A stretch of DNA of 64,000 bases from Salinispirillum sp049115955 (GCA_049115955.1 JAGDZJ010000017.1:62001-126000); one strand, 5' to 3'; shown: positions 53,697 through 63,510, counted from the stretch's first letter. Program-made: numbers and translations. Notes: generated by a model not told the origin, from the sequence alone.

Positions 53697-54854
53697 TTAG
53701 TTACGGCCAGGATTCTGACGAATCCGGCGTTCCAGTTCATCGGTGATACGACGCAACTCGGTTTCACTTAAGCCACCCGCTGCACCCGCGCCAGAGATGC
53801 GATCCAAAGGCAGGTACATCATATTGTTACTGCCTTCACGCACATCGAGTAAGACCTTGTTCGTATCGCTGTAGATAGACGATAACGTTTCGAGGTACAG
53901 ACGTTCGCGGGTTACCGCTGGCGCCATGGCGTATTCGGTATACAGACTCAAGAAACGTGCCGCGTCACCTTCGGCTTGCGCCACCAGCTCCGCCCGATAA
54001 CCTGCTGCTTCTTCCAATTGACGCTGGGCCGAACCACGCGCCTCAGGTATAACCTGATTCGCATACGCCTGCGCTTGGTTGATCACCCGCTGTTCATCTT
54101 CGCGCGCTCGAATCACGTCATCAAAGGCTTCACGTACCGCATTGGGCGCTTGCGCCTCACGAATGTTGACAGCACTGATGGTAATGCCTGAGCCGTAATC
54201 ATTAACGTAAGCCTGCAATCGGTGACGAATGCCGACGGCCATCGCAGCACGACCGGCTGTAATTATATCGTCAAACGCCAAGCCACCCACTTCATGACGC
54301 AAAGCGGCGTTAGCAGCGTCTTCCAAACTGCGCTCGGGGGAACGAACATTAAGCGCGAACGCCCGTGCATCCGAAGCCAAATACTGAACCGTCATGGCAA
54401 CATCAACAATGTTGTCATCTTCGGTCAGCATCAAGCCTTGATAGGCATAAGACCGTAGATTGGTAACGTTCACTTTTTCTACTTGATCGATCAGTGGAAC
54501 CTTAAAACGCAGACCGGGCATTTCCATCTTGTGGAAAGTACCAAAGCGCAATACGACACCGCGCTCCTGCTCATCAAGGGTATAGAAGGCATTGAACAAA
54601 CCGGCGCCCAACAAAATGACGATACCGGCCAGCCAGAAGCCTTTGGCACTGCCCGGCTGGCCACTTGAGCCACCTGTGCCGCCGCTGTTATTGCCGCCGC
54701 CTTTCTTGTTACCACTGAGCCACTGGTTGATTTTCTTAGTCCAATCACTGATCAGCTGATCCAGATCCGGCGGTCCATCTTGCTTACCGTTATTTCGGCG
54801 GCCCCAAGGATCTTGGTCATTGCGCTGATTATCAGGCGGTTCGTTCCACGCCAT
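53697..54854 (-). CDS. hflK: HflK, modulator of FtsH protease
   Basis: SPFH-domain membrane protein of 385 aa. It begins with a glycine- and asparagine-rich cytosolic part (MAWNEPPDNQRNDQDPWG), one membrane helix (about residues 75-95), then TLDEQERGVVLRFGTF and the SPFH domain. GGAGAG precedes the ATG at 54854. It is coupled to hflC (12-base gap). Confidence 0.97.
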   Translation of the reverse strand: MAWNEPPDNQRNDQDPWGRRNNGKQDGPPDLDQLISDWTKKINQWLSGNKKGGGNNSGGTGGSSGQPGSAKGFWLAGIVILLGAGLFNAFYTLDEQERGVVLRFGTFHKMEMPGLRFKVPLIDQVEKVNVTNLRSYAYQGLMLTEDDNIVDVAMTVQYLASDARAFALNVRSPERSLEDAANAALRHEVGGLAFDDIITAGRAAMAVGIRHRLQAYVNDYGSGITISAVNIREAQAPNAVREAFDDVIRAREDEQRVINQAQAYANQVIPEARGSAQRQLEEAAGYRAELVAQAEGDAARFLSLYTEYAMAPAVTRERLYLETLSSIYSDTNKVLLDVREGSNNMMYLPLDRISGAGAAGGLSETELRRITDELERRIRQNPGRN

Positions 54855-54876
54855 GGTTCTCTCCGATTTATCGTTA

Positions 54877-56187
54877 TTAACGTTCAAAAAACTCTTTAGG
54901 TCGCGGCGCTAAATAGGCATCTGGTGCTATTCCGCAGCGGTTCAGCATACGCTGAAAATCTTTCTTCTGCAGGCTGATGTCCAAGCACGCATTACCGACT
55001 TCGTCGTAATGTTCATGCTTCACGGCATCGACTTCAAACAATTGAGCCCGCAAGGCTGACCACTGAGGCGGCACAGCTATTTCGCCGGTGAACATCTCGT
55101 CGCCTAACCAAGCAATAATAGCATCACGCAGCAAATCAAACCCGGTGCCATCCAACGCCGAAACCCAAACGGCTTCTGGCTTGCCCTGTGCATCGTAGTC
55201 AATTTGCGGCTCTTTGCCGAGCAAATCCGCCTTATTAAACACCAACAAAGTCGGTGTTTCATCCACCGCCAATTCGCTTAACACTTCGTTTACTTGTTCA
55301 ATATTGGCGTCACGCTCCGCTGCCGCGCAGTCTATCACATGCAACAACAAGTCAGCTTCGGCCGTCTCTTGCAGTGTAGCCTTAAAGGCTTCCACCAGTT
55401 TGTGCGGCAGGTGACGAATAAACCCTACTGTGTCTGCCAACACGACGTCGCCCATATCACCGACTTTAAGCTTTCTCAATGTCGGATCCAAGGTGGCAAA
55501 CATTTGATCGGCTGCGTATACATCCGACGACGTCAGCGCATTGAACAACGTGCTCTTGCCCGCGTTGGTGTAACCAACGATCGCTACCGTGGGCGTATCA
55601 GAGCGTTGACGTGCACGGCGGCCTTGGTCGCGCGTGCGCTCCACTTTGCTCAAACGGCGCAATATGCTGTTAATACGCTCGCGCAGCAAACGCCGATCTG
55701 TTTCAAGCTGAGTTTCACCCGGACCGCGCAGGCCGATACCGCCCTTTTGGCGTTCCAAGTGAGTCCAACCACGCACCAGACGTGTGGCTTGGTACTGCAA
55801 CTGGGCCAGCTCAACCTGTAATTTACCCTCGTGCGTACGTGCACGCTGGGCAAAAATATCCAGAATAAGGCCGGTACGATCCAATACCCGGCATTCCACC
55901 AAGCGTTCAAGGTTACGTTCTTGACTCGGTGAGAGGGAGTGATTGAACAGCACAACGTCTGCTTCGTACTCTTTAACAGCGGCTTTTATTTCATCGGCCT
56001 TACCGGATCCGACAAATAATTTAGGATGGCGAACAGAGCGTTTGCCGGTGATGAGTGTTACGGGGTCGGCGCCTGCTGAGTTCACAAGTTCAACGAACTC
56101 AGCGGCGTCCTCACGGTCGTCACCCTCGGGAAAATCGATGTGGACCAATACTGCGCGGTCCCCACCCTGGGCACGTTCAAAGAACAA
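54877..56187 (-). CDS. hflX: ribosome-associated GTPase HflX
   Basis: GTPase of 436 aa that splits stalled ribosomes. The N-terminal HflX domain has KPKLFVGSGKADEI-like HPKLFVGSGKADEIK and LVRGWTHLERQKGGIGLRG. The G domain has GYTNAGKSTLFN, DTVGFIRHLP and NKADL. It starts with TTG at 56187 (GGAG nine bases before); no upstream ATG is available. It lies 14 bases after hfq. Confidence 0.96.
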   Translation of the reverse strand: MFFERAQGGDRAVLVHIDFPEGDDREDAAEFVELVNSAGADPVTLITGKRSVRHPKLFVGSGKADEIKAAVKEYEADVVLFNHSLSPSQERNLERLVECRVLDRTGLILDIFAQRARTHEGKLQVELAQLQYQATRLVRGWTHLERQKGGIGLRGPGETQLETDRRLLRERINSILRRLSKVERTRDQGRRARQRSDTPTVAIVGYTNAGKSTLFNALTSSDVYAADQMFATLDPTLRKLKVGDMGDVVLADTVGFIRHLPHKLVEAFKATLQETAEADLLLHVIDCAAAERDANIEQVNEVLSELAVDETPTLLVFNKADLLGKEPQIDYDAQGKPEAVWVSALDGTGFDLLRDAIIAWLGDEMFTGEIAVPPQWSALRAQLFEVDAVKHEHYDEVGNACLDISLQKKDFQRMLNRCGIAPDAYLAPRPKEFFER

Positions 56188-56201
56188 TCAGATACTCCAG
56201 A

Positions 56202-56450
56202 TTATGCGTCCGCCGCATCTTCTTCTTCGCCATCGTAAGGCAATTTAACCGGGCGCGACGGCACCACAGTTGAGATGGCATGTTTATAAACCATCTGCGA
56301 TACCGTATTTTTCAACAGAATCACAAATTGATCAAAAGACTCTATCTGACCTTGCAGTTTGATTCCGTTCACCAGAAAGATGGAGACCGGAATGCGCTCT
56401 TTACGCAGGTAGTTCAGATAAGGGTCCTGAAGGCTCTGTCCTTTAGACAT
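56202..56450 (-). CDS. hfq: RNA chaperone Hfq
   Basis: Sm-like hexameric RNA chaperone of 82 aa, central to small-RNA regulation. The whole core QDPYLNYLRKERIPVSIFLV and VYKHAISTVVPSRPV is present. The C-terminal tail is short and acidic, unlike the long tail of E. coli Hfq. GGAG precedes the ATG at 56450. Confidence 0.98.
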   Translation of the reverse strand: MSKGQSLQDPYLNYLRKERIPVSIFLVNGIKLQGQIESFDQFVILLKNTVSQMVYKHAISTVVPSRPVKLPYDGEEEDAADA

Positions 56451-56674
56451 CGTGTACTCCTCAGTTATTTTAATAGTTATCAGGGTGATGCACGGTAGCC
56501 TTAGCTTCTTGCGGGTAACACTCATTACCACGCCAGCACCAACTGGGCACACACGGCGTTGCGTCTTAATGACGCGGTACCCTGTATTCTGCGGCAACAC
56601 CGACACCAATGTGCCAAGCGTCACTGTGTATTCTACTTGCGAGAAAGGCTCGCCCCATACTGCTTAAGCTGGAA

Positions 56675-57622
56675 CTAAAAATGCTTTTCCAGGCACTTCA
56701 AGACATCAGTCGTCAGATTGGGCGAAAGAGTATCAAAGCTCGTCAGGTTGCGCCAGCCCCGCAGCCACGTAAGCTGACGTTTCGCCAACTGCCGTGTCGC
56801 TGCCAGACCCTGCGCGCGCATGTCCGCCCACGTAATGTTCTGCGCTATATATTCCCACATTTGGCGGTAACCAACACAGCGGATTGACGTGTGATTGACA
56901 TCCAGATCACCCCGTTCGAACAATTGACGTACCTCTTGCTCAAACCCGTGTGCCAACATCTGATCAAAACGCTGTTCAATGCGCGCATGCAAGGTAGCAC
57001 GCTCCTCCGGCTGCACCGCCAACTGCACCACTGCCCAAGGAAACTGAGGCGATACTTCACCAGAGGGCAACATGGGCGTTTTCTCACGCCACAGTGCGCT
57101 CATAGGCTGACCAGTACTGAGGCAAACTTCCAAAGCACGCACTAGGCGCTGTCGATTATTGGCGTGAATACCGGCTGCTGCTTCGGGGTCTAAACGCTCA
57201 AGTTCGGCGTGCAACGCCGACCAACCTTCGTTCTCGCCGCGCGCTTCAAGCTCGGCGCGCAGTTCCGGCTGCGCGGCAGGCAGTTGCGCTAAATCAGATA
57301 GCAAACCACGAAAGTACAGCATGGTGCCACCGGCCAGAATAGGCTGCTTGCCACGCGCCATAATGTCGGCGACCAATGCCATGGCGTCGTCACGAAAGGC
57401 GCTCACTGAATAGCTTTCAATGGGATCGATGATGTCCAACAAATGGTGTGGAATGCCCCGCTGTTCTTCGGCGGTTGGCTTGGCGGTACCAATATCCATA
57501 CCGCGATAGACCAGCGCCGAATCGACGGAGATCACCTCGCCATCCAGCCGCTTTGCAAGCTCAACCGCCAGCCCGGTTTTACCGGACGCCGTGGGGCCCA
57601 TGAGGCAGATGATCGGTTTCAT
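56675..57622 (-). CDS. miaA: tRNA dimethylallyltransferase MiaA
   Basis: Enzyme of 315 aa that adds a dimethylallyl group to A37 of tRNAs reading UNN codons. It shows the P-loop GPTASGKTGLAVELAK, DSALVYRGMDIGTAKPT and the C-terminal RQLAKRQLTWLRGW. It is followed by hfq after 224 bases that probably hold the hfq promoters. Confidence 0.97.
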   Translation of the reverse strand: MKPIICLMGPTASGKTGLAVELAKRLDGEVISVDSALVYRGMDIGTAKPTAEEQRGIPHHLLDIIDPIESYSVSAFRDDAMALVADIMARGKQPILAGGTMLYFRGLLSDLAQLPAAQPELRAELEARGENEGWSALHAELERLDPEAAAGIHANNRQRLVRALEVCLSTGQPMSALWREKTPMLPSGEVSPQFPWAVVQLAVQPEERATLHARIEQRFDQMLAHGFEQEVRQLFERGDLDVNHTSIRCVGYRQMWEYIAQNITWADMRAQGLAATRQLAKRQLTWLRGWRNLTSFDTLSPNLTTDVLKCLEKHF

Positions 57623-57645
57623 TGTATTCCATGTCCTTAGTCAGC

Positions 57646-57770
57646 GGATGACATTGCAGGGGGAGGGGGCTTTCTAGGGGACGCCGTATACCCGTCCATG
57701 GGGGCTCGGATGCGCCCGTCCAGGGCGCATACGCCCCTAAGAAAGACCCCTCCCCCCGCAACGCCATCCT
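57646..57770. repeat. two-stem hairpin with CCATGG linker before miaA, family 1
   Basis: The outer arms (GGATGACATTGC, GGGGGAGGGGGCTTTCT and their near complements) run over about 30 bp. The inner stem is a perfect 8-bp repeat (ATGCGCCC/GGGCGCAT). The linker at 57679-57707 contains CCCGTCCATGGGGGCTC. The element lies 24 bases before the miaA start. Confidence 0.88.
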
Positions 57771-57875
57771 GAGCTCGCCGCCTTTGCTAACAGACACACC
57801 AAAGTTGTTAGTACTGGAGATGTGTCACTCATCAATCATTAGAGATTAGTCGTGCCCGCCATATCGTGGGCTATC

Positions 57876-58000
57876 AGCCATTGAAAAAAGGCGATCAGGT
57901 GTGTCAGAGGGCCTCTGCGCACAGGACGTGCGCAGCGGAGCCCCCATGGACGGGTTTATGGCGTCCCGATGTCATACCTGATCGCCTTTTTTCAATGGCT
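57876..58000. repeat. two-stem hairpin with 25-bp perfect arms after mutL, family 1
   Basis: The arms 57876-57900 and 57976-58000 are perfect complements over 25 bp, starting AGCCATTGAAAAAAGG. An inner stem pairs CTCTGCGCAC with GTGCGCAG. The linker 57938-57966, read on the minus strand, matches the linker of the neighbouring element at 27 of 29 bases. It starts eight bases after the mutL stop codon and could end the mutL transcript. Confidence 0.92.
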
Positions 58001-58007
58001 TCGATTC

Positions 58008-59921
58008 TCACTGCCCACGCATGAACAACTTGTCGAGCTCGTGCATACTGAGTTGCACCCAAGTCGGACGACCGTGATTGCACTGACCACTGCGCTCAGT
58101 GGCCTCCATATCGCGCAGCAAACCGTTCATTTCTGGAATGGTCAATTTGCGATTGGCGCGCACGGAACCATGACACGCCATGGTCGATAGGATTTCATTG
58201 CGCGCTGCCAAGATCGCATCACTGGTGTCGTACTGCACCAATTCTGCGAGTACGTCACGCACGAGGTTTTCTATTTGCTGCGCGGAGAAAAACACTGGCA
58301 CCTGCATGACCGACACTTGCTCCGGGCCGGTGCGACGAATATCAAAACCAAAGTTTTGAAATACGCCGCCAAATTCTTCCGCTGCGTCGGCTTCACGCTG
58401 ACTGACGTTTAAGGTCGCGGGCACCAATACGGGTTGTGACGGCATGTTCTGGCTGTCCATGGCGCTTTTCATGCGCTCATAGGTAATGCGTTCATGCGCC
58501 GCGTGCATATCCACCAGCACCATGCCTTCCTGATTCTGCGCCAGAATGTACACGCCATGCACCTGCGCCAACGCAAAGCCCAGCGGTGGTACCTCGGCAT
58601 CCGGGTCTGGGTGCAGGTTTTTGTACGCACTGATCTGATCGGAAACGTTGGCAATGGGTGCTGGGCGAGACTGCGCCAACCAGCTCCGCGTACCCGCGCC
58701 GTCGAGTGCTGTTGTCTGCATAGACGATGTGTCTGCACTCGGCCAAGCCGAATCATGTAAGGGCGTAGGTGACGAGGCTGAATTTGAATCATCACGCAAG
58801 GCCATGGTGCCTTGCTCGGGCACGGGTTGCTGCCATGCGTTTGATGTACCTGGCATCTGCGCCAAGTTCGCCTGCTTTTGGGCTTCCGGCGTAACACCGG
58901 CTAATGCCTTATGCAGGGTGCGGAACAGGAAATCGTGAACGGTTCTGGCGTCACGAAAACGTACTTCGTGCTTGGTCGGATGCACGTTCACATCCACACC
59001 GGCAGGGTCTAGGTCAAAATACAGCACATACGCCGGATGGCGACCATGAAACAAGACATCGCGATACGCTTGTTTGACGGCGTGTGACACCACGCGGTCA
59101 CGCACTGGACGTCCATTGACAAAGAAATACTGCAAATCGGCTTGGCGTCGATTGAAGGTCGGCAGGCCCAGCCAGCCCCGCAACGTTAAGCCTTGATGAG
59201 AGACTTCAACGTACAGGCTTTGTTGCATAAAGTCCGCCGAGCACAATTGGGCAATGCGCTTTTCCTGCTCAGCCTGACTATGACACGCCGCCAAACTGTG
59301 CACGACCTTGCCATTGTGTTTCAGGCTGAGGAAACGGTCCCATTGGCTGAGCGCCACGCGCTTAAAGGTTTCTTCCAGATGACCAAACTCGGTTTTTTCG
59401 GTTTTCAGAAACTTGCGTCGTGCAGGGGTATTGAAAAAAAGATCACACACTTCCACGCTGGTGCCGACGGGGTGAGCCGCCGGCGTTACGGTGGGCACCA
59501 TATCGCGCCCATCGGTACGCGCCTGCCAACCTTCGGCGGCATCCACATGGCGCGAACTCAACGTCAAGCGAGACACTGAGCTGACCGACGCCAAAGCCTC
59601 ACCACGAAAACCGAGCGAGGCCACGCCTTCAAGCTCGTCGAGATCGTAGATTTTACTGGTGGCGTGCCGACTGAGCGCCAACGGCAACTCGTTTTCACGA
59701 ATACCGTGGCCATCGTCACGTACCAGCAAGCGTTTTACGCCGCCCTGCTCCACATCAACCTGAATGCGTTTAGCACCAGCATCCAAGCTGTTTTCCAGCA
59801 GCTCTTTCACCACGGAAGCAGGTCGTTCCACCACCTCACCGGCCGCAATTTGGTTGGCCAGTCGTGGCGACAGTACTTTAATCGCACGGTTACCGAGCTG
59901 CGTTTGTTCGGTTTTATCCAC
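58008..59921 (-). CDS. mutL: DNA mismatch repair protein MutL
   Basis: GHKL ATPase of 637 aa that links MutS to downstream repair. The N-terminal motifs are LANQIAAGEVVERPASVVKE, DDGHGI, RHATSKI and LGFRGEALASV. A variable linker separates the C-terminal dimerisation domain. No DQHAxxE(X)4E endonuclease motif is seen, only VDMHAAHERITYERM, so it may act with a MutH-like partner or be nuclease-free. The GTG at 59921 gives an 8-base overlap with amiB; a TTG at 59945 is the alternative. Confidence 0.95.
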   Translation of the reverse strand: MDKTEQTQLGNRAIKVLSPRLANQIAAGEVVERPASVVKELLENSLDAGAKRIQVDVEQGGVKRLLVRDDGHGIRENELPLALSRHATSKIYDLDELEGVASLGFRGEALASVSSVSRLTLSSRHVDAAEGWQARTDGRDMVPTVTPAAHPVGTSVEVCDLFFNTPARRKFLKTEKTEFGHLEETFKRVALSQWDRFLSLKHNGKVVHSLAACHSQAEQEKRIAQLCSADFMQQSLYVEVSHQGLTLRGWLGLPTFNRRQADLQYFFVNGRPVRDRVVSHAVKQAYRDVLFHGRHPAYVLYFDLDPAGVDVNVHPTKHEVRFRDARTVHDFLFRTLHKALAGVTPEAQKQANLAQMPGTSNAWQQPVPEQGTMALRDDSNSASSPTPLHDSAWPSADTSSMQTTALDGAGTRSWLAQSRPAPIANVSDQISAYKNLHPDPDAEVPPLGFALAQVHGVYILAQNQEGMVLVDMHAAHERITYERMKSAMDSQNMPSQPVLVPATLNVSQREADAAEEFGGVFQNFGFDIRRTGPEQVSVMQVPVFFSAQQIENLVRDVLAELVQYDTSDAILAARNEILSTMACHGSVRANRKLTIPEMNGLLRDMEATERSGQCNHGRPTWVQLSMHELDKLFMRGQ

Positions 59922-61245
59922 TGGGCACCCGTAATACTTGGCCAATTCGAATCACATCTGAATTCATGCTGTTAATTTCCCGCAAGCGGCTCAAGCTGAC
60001 CCCATGCCGAGCCGCGATACCCGACAAGGTGTCACCGCTGCGCACCGTGTATTGAGCAAATGAGCTGCCGTTACGCCGCTGCGCGTACACCCACGTATTC
60101 GGTGGCGGATGGGCATCAAAATGGTCTCGGATACCAGAAAAAATAGACTGCGCAAGACGACGCCGATAGGCCTGTGAGCCCAAATTCCGCTCGTCGTTCG
60201 TATTAGACATAAAGCCCGTTTCTACCAGAATGGAGGGCACATCAGGCGATTTCAAGACGGCGAATCCGGCCTGCTCAACGCGTGATTTATGCAAACGTGT
60301 AACGCTACCGACCTGCTGCAGCACCGATGTTCCGACGGTTAAGCCTTCTTGCATCGAATGCGTCATTGCTAAATCAACAATCACACCACGAACGACCGCA
60401 TCCATGGATTCTAAATTCACCCCGCCAACACCGCCGATGGTGTCCGCCGCGTTCTCACTCTCGGCCAGATAACTTGCCATCGTTGAAGTAGCCCCACGAT
60501 CCGACAGCGCATAAACGGACGCGCCAGACGGCTGCGGGCTGGTGAAGGCATCGGCATGAATGGACACAAAGAAATCCGCATTGGCCTCGCGCGCCAGTTG
60601 GCGTCGGCGCACCAAAGAAATATAGTAGTCGCCCGTGCGCACCATGAACGGCGTATAGCCAGGCGTGGCCTCTACGATGGCTTCCATCTCGCGTGCAATG
60701 GCCAGCACCACGTTCTTCTCAAACGTTCGATTGCGCCCGATAGCGCCGGGGTCTTCACCGCCATGTCCGGCATCAATCGCAATGATGATGTCGCGCTGTC
60801 CACCGGTTTGGGCCTGACTGGCTTCACGCGCTGCTTGCACCTGTGACGACTGCCCTTCTTGACGTTGCAAGTCGATCACTAAACGGTGCCCGTACTGCTC
60901 ATTCGGCGGTAAGACAAAACTGCGCGGGCTGAGCTCTTCCGCCAAATCCAACACGACCCGCAACCCGCCGTTTTCACGCTGCGCCGCCCGCACTGACCGA
61001 ACACCACTGTCGACTAATTCAAGATCGCCAATGGAGGCAAAGAGATTGGTATTGTCGAGATCGACCACCACGCGTGATGGTCCACTGAGTGTGAATACAC
61101 GATGATCAGCTTCACGGGTAAGATCCAACACCAAACGAGTGTGGTCAGGGGCGCGCCAAATACGCAGATTGGTAACGATGTTGGTGGCGCTGGCGATACC
61201 GGCCAACAACCAGAGGACGATGAGAGCGATGACTTGACGCTTCAT
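59914..61245 (-). CDS. amiB: N-acetylmuramoyl-L-alanine amidase AmiB with AMIN and LysM domains
   Basis: Periplasmic cell-division amidase of 443 aa that cuts the peptide off septal peptidoglycan. It has a signal peptide (about residues 1-20), an AMIN domain (about 25-120), then the Amidase_3 domain with IIAIDAGHGGEDPGAIG and the zinc ligands. GFMSNTNDE follows, and a C-terminal LysM ends the protein (YTVRSGDTLSGIAARHGVS). The ATG at 61245 overlaps tsaE as ATGA. Confidence 0.96.
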   Translation of the reverse strand: MKRQVIALIVLWLLAGIASATNIVTNLRIWRAPDHTRLVLDLTREADHRVFTLSGPSRVVVDLDNTNLFASIGDLELVDSGVRSVRAAQRENGGLRVVLDLAEELSPRSFVLPPNEQYGHRLVIDLQRQEGQSSQVQAAREASQAQTGGQRDIIIAIDAGHGGEDPGAIGRNRTFEKNVVLAIAREMEAIVEATPGYTPFMVRTGDYYISLVRRRQLAREANADFFVSIHADAFTSPQPSGASVYALSDRGATSTMASYLAESENAADTIGGVGGVNLESMDAVVRGVIVDLAMTHSMQEGLTVGTSVLQQVGSVTRLHKSRVEQAGFAVLKSPDVPSILVETGFMSNTNDERNLGSQAYRRRLAQSIFSGIRDHFDAHPPPNTWVYAQRRNGSSFAQYTVRSGDTLSGIAARHGVSLSRLREINSMNSDVIRIGQVLRVPSG

Positions 61246-61742
61246 GCTGGCTTCCATTGTGCTAGACGCTGCGCCCAGTGTTGTCCGATTGGCGAATAGG
61301 CTGTCCACGTCAGTACACGTCCACTGCCCTGTTCGGACAGCGCGAGCACCAAATCAGCAGGGCGCAATACACCAGTACCGCGCTCAGGCCATTCAATCAA
61401 ACACACTGAGCTTGGCGTATCGTAATCCCGAATACCAATAAACTCCAACTCTTCTGGATCACCCAAACGATAAAGATCGAAGTGGTATACGGCATGGGAT
61501 TCCCATTCGTAAGCTTCTACCAAGGTGTAGGTTGGACTTTTCACGGTACCGAACCAACCCAACCCGCGCAAAAAACCGCGGGTCAGCGTCGTCTTACCCA
61601 TGCCGAGATCACCCAGCAAGTAGATCATAATGCCCTGTTGCTCGGCGGTTGCCAGAGCGGCACCAACTGACTCCGTCGCGTCCGCGTCCACAAGCACACA
61701 CTGACCGGATTGCAGAACCTGTTGCTGTAAACTGTTGTGCAT
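61242..61742 (-). CDS. tsaE: tRNA threonylcarbamoyladenosine biosynthesis ATPase TsaE
   Basis: ATPase of 166 aa needed for t6A37 in tRNA. Walker A is GDLGMGKTTLTRGFLRGLG, followed by VKSPTYTLVEAY, VYHFDLYRLGDPEELEFIG and LIEWPERG. The frame is open up to 61937. The ATG at 61742 gives the usual length; an ATG at 61781 is possible. It is divergent from queG and overlaps amiB by four bases. Confidence 0.94.
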   Translation of the reverse strand: MHNSLQQQVLQSGQCVLVDADATESVGAALATAEQQGIMIYLLGDLGMGKTTLTRGFLRGLGWFGTVKSPTYTLVEAYEWESHAVYHFDLYRLGDPEELEFIGIRDYDTPSSVCLIEWPERGTGVLRPADLVLALSEQGSGRVLTWTAYSPIGQHWAQRLAQWKPA

Positions 61743-61839
61743 AGATAGAACGTCGCCGCCGCTGTAACTGTCGCTGTACATTGCATGGGAGTGTATCATT
61801 GTCGTTCTATTCACACTACAGCGCAGCCCCAACCATGCC

Positions 61840-62907
61840 ATGCAACGCCTGAACGCTCTGGACCTCAGCCACTTTCGCACCCGCCTCAATGAACAGGCCA
61901 AAGCATTGGGCTTTGCCGACCTTGGCGTCACCGGCATCGACCTGAGCGCCGAAAAACCGCGCTACCAAGCGTGGCTCGACAACGGCTACCACGGCACCAT
62001 GGCCTATTTGGCCGAGCACGGCGACAAACGCTTCTACGCCGACCAACTGGTGCCCGGCACGCGCGCCGTCATCAGCGTGCGCATGGACTACAAACCGCCC
62101 GCCCGCACCCATGAACTGCTGGATCATCCGACACAAGCGTATATAGCACGCTATGCGCTGGGCCGGGATTACCATAAATTAATGCGCAAGCGCCTGGTGC
62201 AACTGGCGAAATGGATGGAGCAGGAAGTAGGAGAACTGGGCTACCGGGCTTTTGTGGACAGCGCACCGGTGCTGGAACGCGCTATTGCGCGCAACGCTGG
62301 CCTCGGCTGGCAAGGCAAGCACACGCTGATCATTAACAGCCAAGCCGGATCGTGGTTTTTTCTCGGCGAGTTGTTTACCGACCTCCCACTGCCACCCGAT
62401 GCACCACAGGCCACCGAGCACTGCGGCAGTTGTACGCGCTGCCTCGATGTCTGCCCTACACAGGCCTTCACCCACGCATGGGAACTCGACGCCAGCAAAT
62501 GCATCAGCTATTTGACCATCGAGCACAAAGGTTCTATTCCGGTTGAGCTGCGCGCCCCCATGGGCAATCGCATTTTCGGTTGTGACGACTGTCAGATTTT
62601 TTGCCCATGGACCAAGTTCAGCCCGACCACCCAAGAAGCCGACTTCCAACCTCGACACTCTCTTGATGAAGCCGACTTGCTGACGTTGTTTTTGTGGGAC
62701 GAAGCTACCTTTTTGCACCGCACAGAAGGCATGGCAATCCGCCGCACGGGCTATGAGAACTGGCAGCGTAACATTGCCATAGCGCTGGGCAATGGCGCAG
62801 GCTCGGCCGATGTCATAGCGGCATTGCACGAGCGCCATTCGACCAGCACACCCATGGTGCAGGAACACATTGAGTGGGCCTTGACCCAATTGAAAGGTCA
62901 GAGCTGA
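61840..62907 (+). CDS. queG: epoxyqueuosine reductase QueG
   Basis: Cobalamin- and iron-sulfur-dependent enzyme of 355 aa that makes queuosine in tRNA from epoxyqueuosine. It shows the DUF1730 start, the two 4Fe-4S motifs CGSCTRCLDVCPTQAF and CDDCQIFCPW, and the C-terminal HEAT-like repeat. It is divergent from tsaE. Confidence 0.96.
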   Translation: MQRLNALDLSHFRTRLNEQAKALGFADLGVTGIDLSAEKPRYQAWLDNGYHGTMAYLAEHGDKRFYADQLVPGTRAVISVRMDYKPPARTHELLDHPTQAYIARYALGRDYHKLMRKRLVQLAKWMEQEVGELGYRAFVDSAPVLERAIARNAGLGWQGKHTLIINSQAGSWFFLGELFTDLPLPPDAPQATEHCGSCTRCLDVCPTQAFTHAWELDASKCISYLTIEHKGSIPVELRAPMGNRIFGCDDCQIFCPWTKFSPTTQEADFQPRHSLDEADLLTLFLWDEATFLHRTEGMAIRRTGYENWQRNIAIALGNGAGSADVIAALHERHSTSTPMVQEHIEWALTQLKGQS

Positions 62908-62968
62908 CAGTTGCCGCTGCGGGCCGAGCTTATTATGATAAACCTATGCCCAGCCAGTAGGCCGTCTT

Positions 62969-63472
62969 ATGACTACCAGCGCCCAAGAAAAGCTCGACCT
63001 CGAACACGAGGCAGCCAAGCTGTTCATGCGCTTGTATGAACGGCAATTTGGCGTGCCGATGCGGCATATTTGGCACAACGAGCCACGCAAGCCCGATGTG
63101 TCCTGCTATTTAGAAGGCGAAAAACTCGACCTTGAAATCGCCCACCTATACGGCAGCGAAGCCGAAGCCATTTTGATCCACAAGCGCGAAATCAATCAGC
63201 GTACCATCGAAGCACTGCATCGCTTGCTCGACGTACCCATCAGTCAACGTTTGTTGGCCGCACTCAATACTATTTTGGCCAGCAAGGCGGAAAAGAAGTA
63301 CCACAGCGAACGGGTTTGGCTGGTGTTGCGCAATACCAACCCGCTGTGGACGCGGGCCGATCTCGAAGCCAACTTGCACCATGTCACGCTGCCCAAAGCA
63401 CACCCTTTTGAGCAAATTTGGGTGGTGGGTGACATGAACGGCGAGTCCGGTATAGTGCAGTTGTTCCCATAA
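62969..63472 (+). CDS. conserved-looking protein of unknown function
   Basis: Soluble protein of 167 aa without signal peptide or membrane helix. It starts with a helical segment (LDLEHEAAKLFMRLYERQFG). A PD...LDLE pattern follows (PRKPDVSCYLEGEKLDLEIA) that recalls PD-(D/E)xK nuclease-type folds, but the final lysine is not evident. The C-terminal strand region is VWLVLRNTNPLW and IWVVGDMNGESGIVQLFP. I do not recognise the family. It lies 61 bases after queG and 38 bases before the antiporter gene. Confidence 0.8.
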   Translation: MTTSAQEKLDLEHEAAKLFMRLYERQFGVPMRHIWHNEPRKPDVSCYLEGEKLDLEIAHLYGSEAEAILIHKREINQRTIEALHRLLDVPISQRLLAALNTILASKAEKKYHSERVWLVLRNTNPLWTRADLEANLHHVTLPKAHPFEQIWVVGDMNGESGIVQLFP

Positions 63473-63510
63473 CAACAACTTAAAAAACCACACAGGATCA
63501 AACTCCGACC

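Larger units (their letters stand above)
57623..58007. other. 385-base mutL-miaA gap with two large hairpins
   Basis: No gene is present. Two family 1 elements (57646-57770 and 57876-58000) take up most of the gap in a region where relatives have mutL and miaA nearly touching. The 105 bases between the two elements show nothing I recognise. Confidence 0.75.
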
